A DNA stretch of 64,000 nucleotides from Acholoe squamosa (taxonomy: Eukaryota; Annelida; Polychaeta; Phyllodocida; Polynoidae): positions 32,944,613-33,008,612 of the forward strand of contig OX439038.1 of the NCBI GenBank assembly GCA_949317995.1, in the 5' to 3' direction. The notes below the pieces were generated by a model that was given only the letters and a program-made list of their open reading frames with translations, was not told the DNA's origin and made no database searches. The position numbers and the translations under genes were made by a program. Below, in pieces: positions 24,776 to 36,499 of this stretch. Numbering within the stretch: the first letter of the stretch is position 1; each line of letters opens with the position of its first letter.

Positions 24776-25366
24776 GGTGGCTGGCGAGGATAGACTGAAA
24801 GTAATAAGATTTTCACCATAATATCAACAGAGTTCCAAAATGACATGTACTTTTCATATATGCAAAAAGAATAGGGGGTCCCATGCATATTTCTGAGATA
24901 CATGACCCTAAACTCTATATAGGATTATATAGCAATTTGCCAAATAAATCCCCAGTTTCATGTCTAAAAGTAATTACATCCTTTTATAAATTCATCAGCA
25001 CCTAGATTTTATGTATATCTTTCCAGTAATTGCAATACTGACATATGGTCCCAGGCATAATTATAATGTTTTTGGGAATCAAAACACTAGAAAATTAGCT
25101 ATCAACATATGCAGAGAGGGTTGCTAAGTTATGACTTGGAAGGATTCCACAAGCACAGACTCCATGATGCAGTGGTTGCATGTTTACCTGGCATGCAAGA
25201 GGTCCCAGTTTCGAATCCCACCCATACCACCCAATTGCAGTTTACTATAGCATTGTCATTTACATGCATTCTGTACATTGGTAGCCTTAACACCCCCTGG
25301 TGTTTAATGGAAAATCTACATTCAATATCTGCGCACTAAGCCAGTATATGAAACCCGCCAGCCACC
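24776..25366 (+). mobile_element. TTAA-flanked element with embedded tRNA-like module, copy 1
   Basis: Inverted ends GGTGGCTGGCG and CGCCAGCCACC lie exactly between TTAA duplicates (24772-24775, 25367-25370). The 591-bp interior matches 42245-42817 in order and orientation. Near its right end a tRNA-like stretch has an A-box-like TGATGCAGTGG (25165-25175) and a B-box-like GTTTCGAATCC (25208-25218). That is the layout of a polymerase III internal promoter. No protein is encoded. Confidence 0.75.
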
Positions 25367-25370
25367 TTAA

Positions 25371-27995
25371 CTGTCTTGACATCTCTTGCACAGTGCTGCA
25401 CAGGGCAGTAAAGGTAGGGCGTGGGGACAAAGCTGGGGAATGCATCCATTCTCTCTCACGCATATATTCGCTGACACGCACACTCACTCACGGCTAGCGT
25501 GCCACACCTACTATACTACTATGGGCGTTCGGCCCAGGCGACATCCATCAAAACATATTAGGTTGTCATTATCTAGGAGCAGGCTCAATGGTGACATGAG
25601 TTGTGGCGCTAACAAGCCTACCCCACGCCTATGCCTCTAGTACTGCTCCTCCTCTGCTCTCCTATTTCTCTCTATCCTCACTACAGTCCCTTGTCCCCTT
25701 CATGCCGTTCCTCAGGCTCACTTATTACTTGCTTGGGTATAAAAAAAGTGTTTTTTTTTTAGATAACCCGACTCTAGAAAGCAAGACAGGGCCGACCCTA
25801 GTTTTTTTCTCCAATTTTCAGGAATATACTTGTTTGTGAGTGGGGTTTCTTTTTTTTTAAAGTTAATTTAGTGGTTGACGAGTCACTTCGGCAAGTCACG
25901 AGTTATTCTGGTAATCAAAAGAATTTTACAAAATAAAAAGGATATCTGACCTACCCTATATAACTTCCTTTTTCAGCATAGTTTCTCATTATTTTACTTC
26001 GAGTCCCCCCCCCCCGCTTCTATGTTTTTATACCCCCTTCCTCCTCGACCTTTCCCTTCCATCCCTTCCTCTGCGTTTCGGTTCCGCGGCAGATCCACAC
26101 TTTTCCACCGTATTTTACACCTTGCTATGATGCAATATTCACCTCCTTACTGCCTTTACATACCCTTACCCCCCCCCCCCACACACACACACATACACAT
26201 ACACCGACCACCATAGCCCATCATTGTCATGGGGTGACAGTGACTACTTGCTGGTGTCCCCATCACGCCGCCAGTCGCCACCTTTATCCCTCCGCACAGT
26301 AAACAGTGTCATGGCCGCTGCCTGCCCTGTGCCGGTTAAGTGGAGGTCGGCCTACCAGGGGGCAGGGCGGGAGCAATAAGTGAGCGTCTAATGGGGCCGG
26401 GTCGAGGTATGGAGCAGCTCACGGCCGCCATGTTGGCCACAATAAACAATTACCACCGCTACTGTCACCCCCCCCCCCGCCACCCCCTAACCGCTCTTGT
26501 TATAGTCTGTTTCTGCACCCGCGTACCACGTGTACCTGACAGGGCGATACGGAATGATCTGATGAAGAGACCTCATCCAGAGGTGTTACTTGTGGACTCG
26601 ATATATCTCTTATATCTGTGTACTTTGGAGTGACCGTTTTAAATTGGTCACCCACCTCCTCCCTAGTATTATCTGGGAATGAAAATGTGGCCAGGCTAGC
26701 TATATGGTCTTTATGAAGGTGCCGCCTGTTGCCAAAATCACTTTAGCATTGTGAAAGACACGCCAAATCTTTAAAGACAAACTATTGATCCCCGACCACC
26801 CTTATTGGTCTGCGCTGCACTCGCTGGGTGGCGCCACTGTTGCTGTCGGTTGCTGCCCCACGTGACAAGGCGGGGTTCCATAGTGAGCCACTTCCGGTGA
26901 CCTTTCTGCTTCTTGCTTTCTGTTCTTAATATACTTTCTGTCCAATTTTCTGTCAGATTGAATGCCCTTGTCCCTTTTCATCTCAAGTGTAACAAAAATC
27001 CTTCATACAAAGGTGGATTCGGTGAGGTTTTACACATCAATAGGCGAAAGGCACCCGTTATTGCAATTTCAAACGCATGAGATTTGCTGTCTGTAAATGA
27101 CAGAAATGTGAGACGACACTGACCTAACCAGTCCATGCAGCCTTTGTGCATCAATAACACTACCACACTACGTGATTAAAGAGCTTATCCTACGTCCGCT
27201 TATTGCTCATCTTTAAACCCCATAGTGTGCACTTTGTGTTTGAAAGTTTGAGTGCAAGGAGAAAGAGAGACGTAAATAGGCAATTGCTCCTCCAGGTCTA
27301 CTGGGCCTACCACTAAAGGTCAGTCAGATCTTTCCACTTGTGATCTCATTGTTGCACATGATTATTCCAAAGTAGTGACTCCTCCCAAGTGGTGAGTACA
27401 AGAAAAGGAAAATGACTTTATTTGTCACAAAATGTTCAGAGATTAAAGCTACTTTAATTCCAGAGTGTCATTCTGACTATATTGCCCTCCTTACACATCT
27501 CATAGATTCGGACACAATGACTGCCCTTGATATGACCTTGCCTGTGGTGTACACTAATTTAAGCACCCTGGGAGCACCCAATGCCCCCTGTAGCCCATGT
27601 TTTCATATGACAGGTTGGCACGAGCTGGGTTACATGTCAATGAGTATGGGGGGGGGTATACACATAGCAGACTGCTGTCATGATGTGTCGATGGTGAGGG
27701 GGTGAGGGGGGGAATGTGACCGTACCGGGGACGTGATGGCCGGTGTAATCATGTTGTATCGGGACGCGAGATCACAGCATGTAGACAGGTCATCATCTAG
27801 CTATGTATCCCCTATCCCCCAACCCCTCGTGCCATTAATCTATCCACCACACAGTGACAGCCATGTACTCGTCTCTCTGACACTAGTCTACAGTTATTAA
27901 TATTGTAATACCCTGCGTATAAGGCGCACCCAAAACATGAGGGAATCCAATAGGGAGCAGCACTTGAGGCTTGATTAAGACCAGTTTACTACTGA
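25371..27995. other. Non-coding region with conserved-looking blocks
   Basis: No exon called. GC-rich segments at 26260-26450 and 26700-26900 have a mixed composition unlike the AT-rich surroundings and could be regulatory or conserved non-coding DNA. CA/C-run simple repeats lie near 26170-26210. Confidence 0.3.
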
Positions 27996-27997
27996 TC

Positions 27998-28137
27998 TAA
28001 CCTCGTCTATTAAATTATTGACCACTGAGATAATTCCCTTCATTCACTGTAGAATGTTTAGGGTGCATTATGTAACACTTGGTATATCCATCATGCTTGC
28101 TATTATCAGTGCTTATCTCTCCGGGTACCAGATAGCG
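27998..28137 (+). repeat. CCAAT/GATA-like interspersed repeat, copy 1
   Basis: Shares the ordered words ATTATTGACCA-TGAGA, CATTCACTG, TTTAGGGTGCATTA-TAACACNTGGTA and ATTATCAGTGCTTATCTC with copies at 42105-42240, 42905-43070, 45360-45515 and 50360-50505. GCGTATAAGGCGCACCC sequence on both sides suggests a degenerate MITE was involved. Confidence 0.55.
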
Positions 28138-28402
28138 GGCCCACTGGATGACCTGAAACATAACTTTTGCTGATACTATAAGGCGCACTTAGTAGGAATC
28201 TATCCTCAAGTCGCACATTATACACGAGGTATTACAGGACATAAGGTACGGCTATAGTGTGTTACAGTCCATGTGATACAGTGGAGGCTAAGGAAAAATA
28301 TTGCAACATAGCCGGGGTCTCGGTTGGGGAGGGAAGGGGGAAGTGGGGCACCCAACAGCCCTTCCTCCGCAAGTGATACATGCGAGTTGGCCACCACAAA
28401 AC

Positions 28403-31132
28403 ATATAGGCCAGTGGCTGATAGGGCCCACCATGCACCCCCTACATCCCAACGCAACAGGTATTTTTTCGATCCCTAGGGTCCCCTGAAGAAGATTCAAG
28501 ATGTTAACATTGTTTATCTTGGAATGCACTACCGGTTTTTGCTCATTATCCATGTGCGGGTCCAGACTACTTTTGGGTCGATTTTGCTACCATGTTATTC
28601 AAGGGGTATGCTCAACCCTTAAACTCTAAGTCTATCTTACCTTGTCTGGATCCTAAAGCTATTGGTCTTGTTGGAAAGAAGACATAACAAGCTTTTCATT
28701 AAGCCCCAATTCATGTTTTTAAGTTCAGGTTCGAGTGTACCAGACAGTCTGGAAGACAGAAGATTGAAATCACATACACTTATATGTAACTATCTGCATA
28801 GATTTGTACACGGGGTTCTATGTAAACCTGAAGTTGCTAGGCAACCACATGACATAGCAACCATTTACTACCTATGTTCATATTATGTGATTTGCACAAG
28901 GGAGCTATATGCAATTTGAAATCAGTGAACTATGTCCTTGAGGGGAGACTATGCACAAGACATAGTATATTAAAGGCATAAATAACAAATAGAGGTTCAC
29001 GAGTTGATTCTAGGGGGAGATAAGAAGCACGAGGCCGTAGGCCGAGTGTCTTCTTATCTAGCCCCCTAGAATCAACGAGTGAACCTCTATTTGTTATGTA
29101 TGGCGTTTATACCAGGGTTTCCTCCATTTTCATAAGTAATTACCTTATAAAATGAAGAAATTTACAACCAAGTGATACATCTTGTCCAACCTCCTCCGCC
29201 ATCTTGGTTTCTCGGCGAGACGACAAAGCCGGTTGGATGCAAAGTGTTACCTCGGCGTGTGTCCTACAGGCATTTTCATAGTAGAACCGCTGGTAAGGAC
29301 TGCGCGCGACAGCCAGAATACCCATAGAGCATGTGCCAACGTGACAACTTGTGTCTGGCCGCGGTAAATAATCCGTGCGCTACGCAGTCAACATGACGGA
29401 GAAATTTCGCTCAATTCGATTTTTATATCTTCAATCCTGTATCATATACAGTTCAAATCATGCCAAATTAAAGGTAGGTGATAGATTATAATATCTAGAT
29501 TCATCCTCTATATGCATTAAGGTCTTATTGCTATAGTTTTTTTAATATCGAATTAAAATGGTCACTGTCAATTTGCTGTCTTCTCGTTTCAATCCAAGTG
29601 TCAACATCCGTTTACTTAGCGCATACTATTCGAACATCATTATCCGCTCCCGGCACCGTCAAATCGTTCAAGAATGTGATAACCATGGTATAAACCTGTA
29701 TGAATCTAGGCATTGTTGCTATGCAAAACTGCTATTGTTAGGCCACCACACAACCTAGCAACCTTTTATCACCTATATTCCCAGTGTATGATGGAAGTCA
29801 CAGAAGAGTTATATGCACTGTTGCTAGGCAATCACACCACCTAGCAACAAAAAGGAAAAGCACCACTTTATTCTACTAAGCTGATTTATAGGGGGTAGGA
29901 CCCACCAGATAGTTTCTAGACTGCACATATATGTAATTCAAAGTGACATTTAAATCTATTGTCGGCCATTTTGAATTTCAGTCATATACAGCCACGCCAT
30001 TAAATTTTTTGAAGTAGAAACATGTATATTCTTAATCATCACCCTTTTTTACATAAGAGGGAAATTGATAAAGACTTAGCATTAAAAATTCACATTTAGA
30101 TAAAACGGTTAAGTCCAGGCCTTCGGCCTATGTGTGATTGAGTCCTATGTTCTATGTTCAATGCCCTTGTAGGGTTAATAATTTTACTGCTATTTTGCAC
30201 TGAGGGGGTTAATGACCACTGGTGCATGCAGGCTTGAAGAAATACCTTAATCTCCTATTGTTCTTTGCTGCTGACCTGTGACCACCCCAGAAAGGAGGCT
30301 ATTCTCTGTCTCTAAGGTGTAAATGCTAGTTGTACCATATACATGGCCTATGGGCTACCTTCAACTATATTATATACCAAAAACATATACACCAATACCA
30401 ATGTGTACAGAGACAGAGTATGGGCCAAATTTCCCTCTTTGTTCCTATGTCTGTCAGAATCTCTCTTTGTTTCAATGTGATTTTGTGCAGCGGTCTTTGT
30501 ATATATAAGTATGTGATTGACGTCTAGTCAATCACATAATAAAGAGGGAGATTATTGAAATGGAACAACATCTTATTGGCACAAGGTAGTGTCTCTGCTT
30601 CCAAGGCAATAAAGTTGGTCATAGTCAACAAGGAGTGCTACAAAATGTCTCATATTACTTAGAAAGGTTTGGCCTATATATATCATATTTGATATTGTGG
30701 TTAGATGTGGATAAGAGCAAGAAGTTTTATACATGTATCTGGAGGGCATTTAAAAAGATTTCAGTTAAAAAAGGAACTTTTTCAATCTTCCGTCTTCCCG
30801 ACTGTCTGGTACACTCAAATCTGAACTTAAAAACATGTATTAGGGCTTAATGAAAAGCTTATTATGTCTTCGTTCCAACAAGACCAATAGCTTTAGGATC
30901 CAGACATGGTAAGATAGTCTTAGAGCTTAGGGGTTGGGCAAAACATGGTAGCAAAATTGACCCAAATGTGGTCTGGATCCGCACAGGGATAATGAGGAAA
31001 AACCGGTAGTGCATCCCAAGATAATCAATGTTAACATCTTGAATCTTGTTCAGGGGACCCTAAGGATTGAAAAAAATACCTGTTGCGCTGGGATGTGGGG
31101 GTGCATGGTGGGCCCTATCAGCCCCCGGCCTA
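28403..31132. mobile_element. 2.7 kb unit bounded by ~350-bp inverted repeats
   Basis: The left arm (28403-28770) and right arm (30783-31132) are inverted copies. Shared landmarks include GGTGGGCCCTATCAGCC, AACATTGATTATCTTGG-like sequence, CCAGACAGTC and GGATCCTAAAGCTATTGG (seen as complements). The ~2 kb between them is non-coding. It contains a 116-bp hairpin (28982-29097), a CpG-rich block with CCGCCATCTTGG (YY1-like, about 29198-29212), and repeated GTTGCTAGG...CCTAGCAAC motifs. No transposase or reverse transcriptase is visible. It may be a long-terminal-inverted-repeat non-autonomous transposon or a segmental inverted duplication. Confidence 0.55.
28982..29097. repeat. 116-bp near-perfect hairpin
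   Basis: Arms of about 47 bp (beginning ATAACAAATAGAGGTTCAC) are complementary, with only small mismatches, around a ~22-nt centre CACGAGGCCGTAGGCCGAGT. Small hairpin MITEs with a GAGGCC-GGCCGAG centre recur in many invertebrate genomes. Confidence 0.8.
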
Positions 31133-33335
31133 ATAGTAGTAGCTGGAGTAGTAGATCAGGAACGATATGAAATACTGATGTGTGCATGCTTCAAGTCGGT
31201 GTCAAAATACCATGTTCGTGATATACATTTTGATTTAGCTGACCCACACGAAATATTTAGAAATACTCCCACTTTGAAGTTTTAGCAAATAGCCTACAGA
31301 GACCCATGTCCACTATAGTGTCACCCTATCTCTATCACTAACTGCTGCTAGGCAACAGTGTCAGTTGGATGTATGTACTACACTACAGCCCCACTATAGC
31401 TCATGAAAACACTTGCTGAGTAAAGGTGGATGACACTCAGACACGGCCATTTTGTTTCATTGGCTGACATTTTAGCTACTTTGTGTTACTATACAGAAAA
31501 AAGGTACAGGTGTACATTTTAGTGTAGAAACAGGCAGTGGGTACTATGCCCTGCATTTGTGAAAGGAACCCTTTCCCCATGACACTACATGTAGCCATTC
31601 TTTTTAATGTGCATTATATGCAGTACAATGAAAAGTTGGCATATATGCCTCTTCTTTTTTAGTGGAGAAATGAACAAAACAGTCTGTGTCAAATCAAAAT
31701 GGATTTCCACAATGATATTTCCATGTCCACCAACTGTAACAATCTATGTTATATGCTAAACATATTTCAGCCCTCATCTAAATAAAACGAATAATGGCTG
31801 CTATCAAAAGTATTTATATGCAGATATTGAGTACCCGGATTGAGTATCCTGCTTTTATCCATCCAACCTTATTCTTCATTCAACCTTTCTACAGTTTTTA
31901 CACACGTGATCAGGGGGCACTACTATACAGACGCTGTAAGTCTGGCCTTTGATAGGCACTTTGATAAAGCCACTGTGGAGGGTGAGAAAAGCTGGCACAC
32001 TGGGTTGACACTTTCTGCCAGGTGGGAGTGTGGCTGATAATCGCAACCTTGCCGATATCGCCGATTTAGGGTTCTATTAGGGTCTTTTTCTTGTATTTTA
32101 ATAGTTATCCTTAAAGTATAGATATCAAGCTACCCACCAGCGAAATCTGGGAGAAAAAATTCCAATTATTAAGCATTTTACAATGACTTTAGTTTGAAGG
32201 TAATATTGAAGCTTTGAAAAACATATCAACCACTGGAGACACCAAACTACTAATATCAGACACAGTTAAAATGCATAATAAACTAGCAGCATGTATAATT
32301 TCATGCATTTATGATTTTGCCCAATGATACTTTTGAGAGGACCAAACTATGAAACAATAGGAAAGAAATGGCTGTCTGTAGAGCAGCCATGTTATGATTT
32401 TTTATTAGCATTTTACTACTACTTAGAATCAATTTGTAAATGGATTGAAGATATCAACTGAAAGCTATGATTCTAAATATCATAGAAAACTAAATCCTAT
32501 TTAGATCTGATCACTAGAACATTACTTTCCATTCCCTTAGATATCAAGTGAAAACACAGAAAATTGCCACCAGTACATGCTGCCACACACTGGGCCCACT
32601 GTGCAGCTGAACTCACATCACAGATATTGTAACACCTTTTCTAGCATTACTATAGTGGTATAATATTTTTGGTACTATTTGCCCTGTATCTCTGTTTCTA
32701 TACAAGATATAAACAAAATTCCAAAAGATTTAAAAACATCTCAATAGCCTCAATAAAATGAGGTCACAGGGATCTTTCTGTATTCAGTTTAATTTTTTTG
32801 TTGAAGTGCCTACCTTTGACCTCCACATAACCTTTACCGGTGGAGCCTCCATATTGCTAGAAAAGATGCCCCGGAAGTCGATAGAATGACCTTGACCCCT
32901 GGGCTAGGGGGCTGCCACTACCGGATGTGACGTCCCTAACTTTAGGTCGCCCTCCACCAGAAGGTGGCAGGACCAGCTCTTTTAAAGGAGCCAATGGAAT
33001 CAAAGTCACTGGATGGGCTCAAGGTCATCCTGTGCCTCTACATGGTGCCTGGGTACTTTATAGAGTGTGTAGGAGATGAATCACAAATATATAATCTCAA
33101 AAAGCATATTGTATGTATTTTGTTGATCCGAATTTATCCATGTTTTAATCATGGAAGGTAAGAACAGCATGTGTGTAACACCCCAATGATTGATTGAATG
33201 ATTGATTAATAAATTGATCGATTGATTGAACATATATGCATCGTCTGGATGATAAGTAGAGATTTGTTTACAGGGGGTGCCACCATGCCCCTAGGGCAGA
33301 CAAACCAGTACCCACCATTGGCAGTCACTGTGGCA
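31133..33335. other. Non-coding AT-rich stretch
   Basis: No gene seen. At 32845-32945 a cluster of GCCTCCATATTG (YY1-like), CCGGAAGT and CCGGATGTGACGTCC (ETS and CRE-like) resembles a TATA-less promoter, but no exon next to it could be supported on either strand. Confidence 0.3.
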
Positions 33336-33985
33336 AAATATAGGATAGCAATGTGCATTGCAAGTAACTCGAAAAGCCGATTTCTTTCTTTCTTGTTTTC
33401 TCATGCCTTAGCTTGTATAAAAACATGAGTTTTGTAGTTAGGAAATACGAAGGATATGTGAGACTAGTCTTTAGCTATTATTCAGTTCATTATATGTATC
33501 TCATGTACCTCAATGTACCTCACTACAATGATATGTACTTTGTATGTTTGTACAACAGGGAACTATTCGCACCACCAGCCTCCCTTTGAACCTCATTTAC
33601 ATATATCTGCACCCCCAATAGCCTTTCTCACCACCTCAGTGTAAAAAGGCAGGAATGTTGATCCATGGATCAACATCCCATAGGCTCAGCACTGGGTCCC
33701 AAAAGTGTCTTAAATGGACTGGACACAAACTGTGAATGACTTGTATGCACTCAAGACAGGATATTTAAGAAAGTAAAAAAGAAAACAACTTCACTCTTTC
33801 CATATCATAAAATAGACATTCTAAGCTTCAATTCCATGTACAAATTGTGAAGTTTATTGCATCATTTAACAGTGTATTTGCAAATTTGAAATCCTTCCCC
33901 TCCCTTTTTTCCCCACCTTTACTGAGGCACTGAAAACCTAGTTTTTTTACCCAGCTCTTATAACTTGCTTTTCGAGTTAATTATG
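33336..33985. repeat. Interspersed repeat with AACTCGAAAAGC / GCTTTTCGAGTT, copy 1
   Basis: TATAGGATAGCAATGTGCAT followed by TAACTCGAAAAGC at 33365-33377 is matched by the inverted GCTTTTCGAGTTA at 33967-33979. The same outer words bound a shorter copy at 41515-41860. The interiors differ in length, so one copy has gained or lost sequence. Confidence 0.55.
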
Positions 33986-34284
33986 GGGGTGAAAGAGATA
34001 TTACTTTTCTCTGTAACTACTTTATCAAATGATTTGAAACTTTCAGTGGGTTACCTACAGATATGAAATAATTATTTTGTATAAATATCAAGTAATTTCC
34101 CTCAGTAGATTTTGATAGAATCAGTTTTGAATTTATTACTCCCTTGCACTTTTCACCTCACAATCCTGCACAACCAACAGCCTGACTTTCCTTAAATTTT
34201 AATGGCAGTTCTACTCTAATACCTTCACTAAACTTTCAGCGAGTCATCATCGATTAGTTAAATGATTGTATGTGAAGTTTGAAA

Positions 34285-34545
34285 GCAGTCTGATTAGGTG
34301 AAGTATGGAAAATAATAATTTAAGCCTATGGTTATTGTCAGCATTGCAGACTCCCTATGGAAGGCATGTGCAAGGATTCTTTAGCTATTATTCAGTTCAT
34401 TATATGGAGCTATGTATCTCATCTATGTATCTCATGTATCTCAATGTACCTCAGTCTGATTAGGGGAAGTATGGAAATAATAATTTAAGCCAACGGTTAG
34501 TGTCAGCATTGCAGACTCCCTATGGAAGGCCTGCGCAAGGATTCA
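34285..34545 (+). repeat. Tandem duplication, two ~95-bp units
   Basis: AGTCTGATTAGG-GAAGTATGG through CTCCCTATGGAAGGC and CAAGGATTC occurs at 34285-34383 and again at 34453-34545. A linking TTAGCTATTATTCAGTTCAT word is itself repeated from about 33470. Confidence 0.75.
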
Positions 34546-34559
34546 CCTCCATTAAATGG

Positions 34560-36170
34560 AGGTGCTACCAGTTGCAACGCTGGGCAGACAAATTTTCCTT
34601 CATTTAGCTTGGCTTTTGTCTGTATGAATAGTGATGCTGGATATCATGGGATGTGAACGACATTAAACTTTAATGAATCTCTTTACTCTGTTGATGAACG
34701 GACATGTACTTATAGTAATACAAGTTAATCAATATAAATGCCCTCGCTCAGAAATCATAATGTTCTCAAGATATTCCTTGTAGGGATGATACCGACAAGA
34801 CTGATATGATAAGAAGTTAGAGGTCCATGAATTACATATACGTTATAACCGATTTATGTCTTGGAACACAGTGGATTTCCATCCCTGGCGCGTGCTGCCA
34901 CCATAGCATTATTCGAATGTCCAGTAAGGAAATTGTCATTTCCTAATACATGTCTCATTGAAAACGATAACATATTCATCCTATTCACAATAACGGGATG
35001 GGAGAAGGAGTAAGGAAAAGCATTATAGATTCAGCCAGAGCTATACGAGCATCTGTATAGTAAACTGCCTGCCTGCCGAGGAAGGTGTTCCACCTGGTGT
35101 GATTCTGTGGAACTAAACAGTTCTGGGCAGGAACAAACATGCCATCTAGAGACACAGACAAATGAACATTGCCTGGTGTCAGATACGTACATAGTCTCAT
35201 AGACATTTATATCAAGTTCATCCATAAACATAGCTTATATACCTCAATGGTTTATCTTGATGAGAAGCTGCAAAACTTAACGCAATGTTTGTTAGCTTCA
35301 GATACTCAGATGAACCTGTAAAGTCGTTCACTGAATGTAAAACTCTGGCATTTGTTCTTAAGTCGGCGACTCAATCTTCACCTGGTCGCTTAGCGATTGC
35401 AAAATTACGCCTATAACTGTTTGGACTTGATCAGTCCATAGATAGGTTACACGCTTTAGGTGGGAAATCTGGTCCTATAAAAAATCTGCATATCCACGTG
35501 CATTTCGTAACTCGATACCTGCTTGTTTTAGTCGTTCTATAAAAAGATAAATGCCAGATTTGACGGCAGACATGATGGCTAGTGCCACATGTTTTTGATT
35601 TGGAAAATCATGAGCAGATCTTACGGATGTGTTATTCAGAGAAAAACGAAGAAATTATGGCAAGTTCACCGTAAGGAGTGAGGAGGAACAGCTGTCAGGT
35701 CATCCAAGAATGTCTACAGGCACTGGCTGTTGGTGTCGAGGTAAAGAAACCAATTCCCCACATATGTGCAACTAGAATTGAAATTTATTTGAAAAACTAA
35801 ATCATAATTTCACCACTTCTCTACTCCTTGACTAATACAGTGATGTGGAATAAACGAATTTTATCCACCTAACACATCTTATACATAGAAATGAAATCCT
35901 ATGTTGTTCGGTTAACCTGCTTTTCTTATAAAGAAAACCTGTGTTCGAACATAGCAAACAAATGGTTCATTTTCATCAGAGATTATTCTCCAAATCCATC
36001 TAAATATTCAAAATAATATACATTGATATAGCAACGCTTATAATATTGAACGTTAATACAGAAAAAGAAATTATCGATGCTGCTGACACTGACCAGCCTG
36101 GGTTTATACGGTGTGACCTTTGAGTATTTGCAGAACTCTGACTGAAAGAAAATTTGATATTTGGTCTTAC
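34560..36170. other. Non-coding stretch upstream of the next exon
   Basis: Mostly AT-rich. A minus-strand open frame at 34985-35206 looks protein-like over about 60 codons and follows a good pyrimidine-AG. It has no convincing donor, so it is not called. This interval would be intron of the minus-strand gene with an exon at 36171. Confidence 0.3.
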
Positions 36171-36279
36171 CTTCATTTGATGACGGCTCATCAGAAGAGG
36201 CATCCTGTGTTTCTGAAGACTGTCTAGACACGGGTTGTGAAGAGGGCACCTTGTCTCCATCCTCCTTCTCCTCCTTTTC
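36171..36279 (-). CDS. Coding exon of an unidentified gene, acidic Ser-rich segment
   Basis: Read on the minus strand, the segment has a canonical acceptor (TATTTTTCAG) and a canonical donor (GAAG followed by GTAAGACC). The 109-nt exon starts in phase 0 and ends in phase 1. It encodes a highly charged, Ser-rich stretch beginning EKEEKEDGDKVPSSQPV and ending SSDEPSSNE, typical of an intrinsically disordered linker. A second frame is open but gives an Arg/Met-rich product that looks unnatural. The sequence is too low in complexity to name the family. No partner exon could be tied to it with matching phase inside the window. A 98-bp tandem duplication lies just upstream at 36306-36498. Confidence 0.6.
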
Positions 36280-36305
36280 CTGAAAAATAGCAAGTTTCAG
36301 ATAGC

Positions 36306-36498
36306 ATTATTCACAGTTGTGACAAAAAAAAATATTGAGAAATGTCTACATGTATTGTATTTCAACATTGCTAGGCAGAGCAGATACCAACATGCTATAG
36401 ATTATTTACAGTTATGACAATAAATATTAAGAAATGTCTACATGTATCATGTCATATTTCACCATTGCTAGGCAGAGAAGATACCAACATGCTATATG
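36306..36498. repeat. Tandem duplication, two ~98-bp units
   Basis: The unit TATTCACAGTTGTGACAA ... GAAATGTCTACATGTAT ... ATTGCTAGGCAGAG ... GATACCAACATGCTAT occurs twice in direct order. It ends immediately upstream of the minus-strand exon acceptor. Confidence 0.8.
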
Positions 36499-36499
36499 T

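Noticed and set aside
25165-25218. A functional tRNA gene
   Set aside because: A- and B-box-like words are present, but the cloverleaf pairs poorly and the segment sits inside a repeated TTAA-flanked element.
34985-35206. Protein-like minus-strand open frame of 73 codons
   Set aside because: Two frames are open over the same DNA and no donor fits. Not enough to call an exon.
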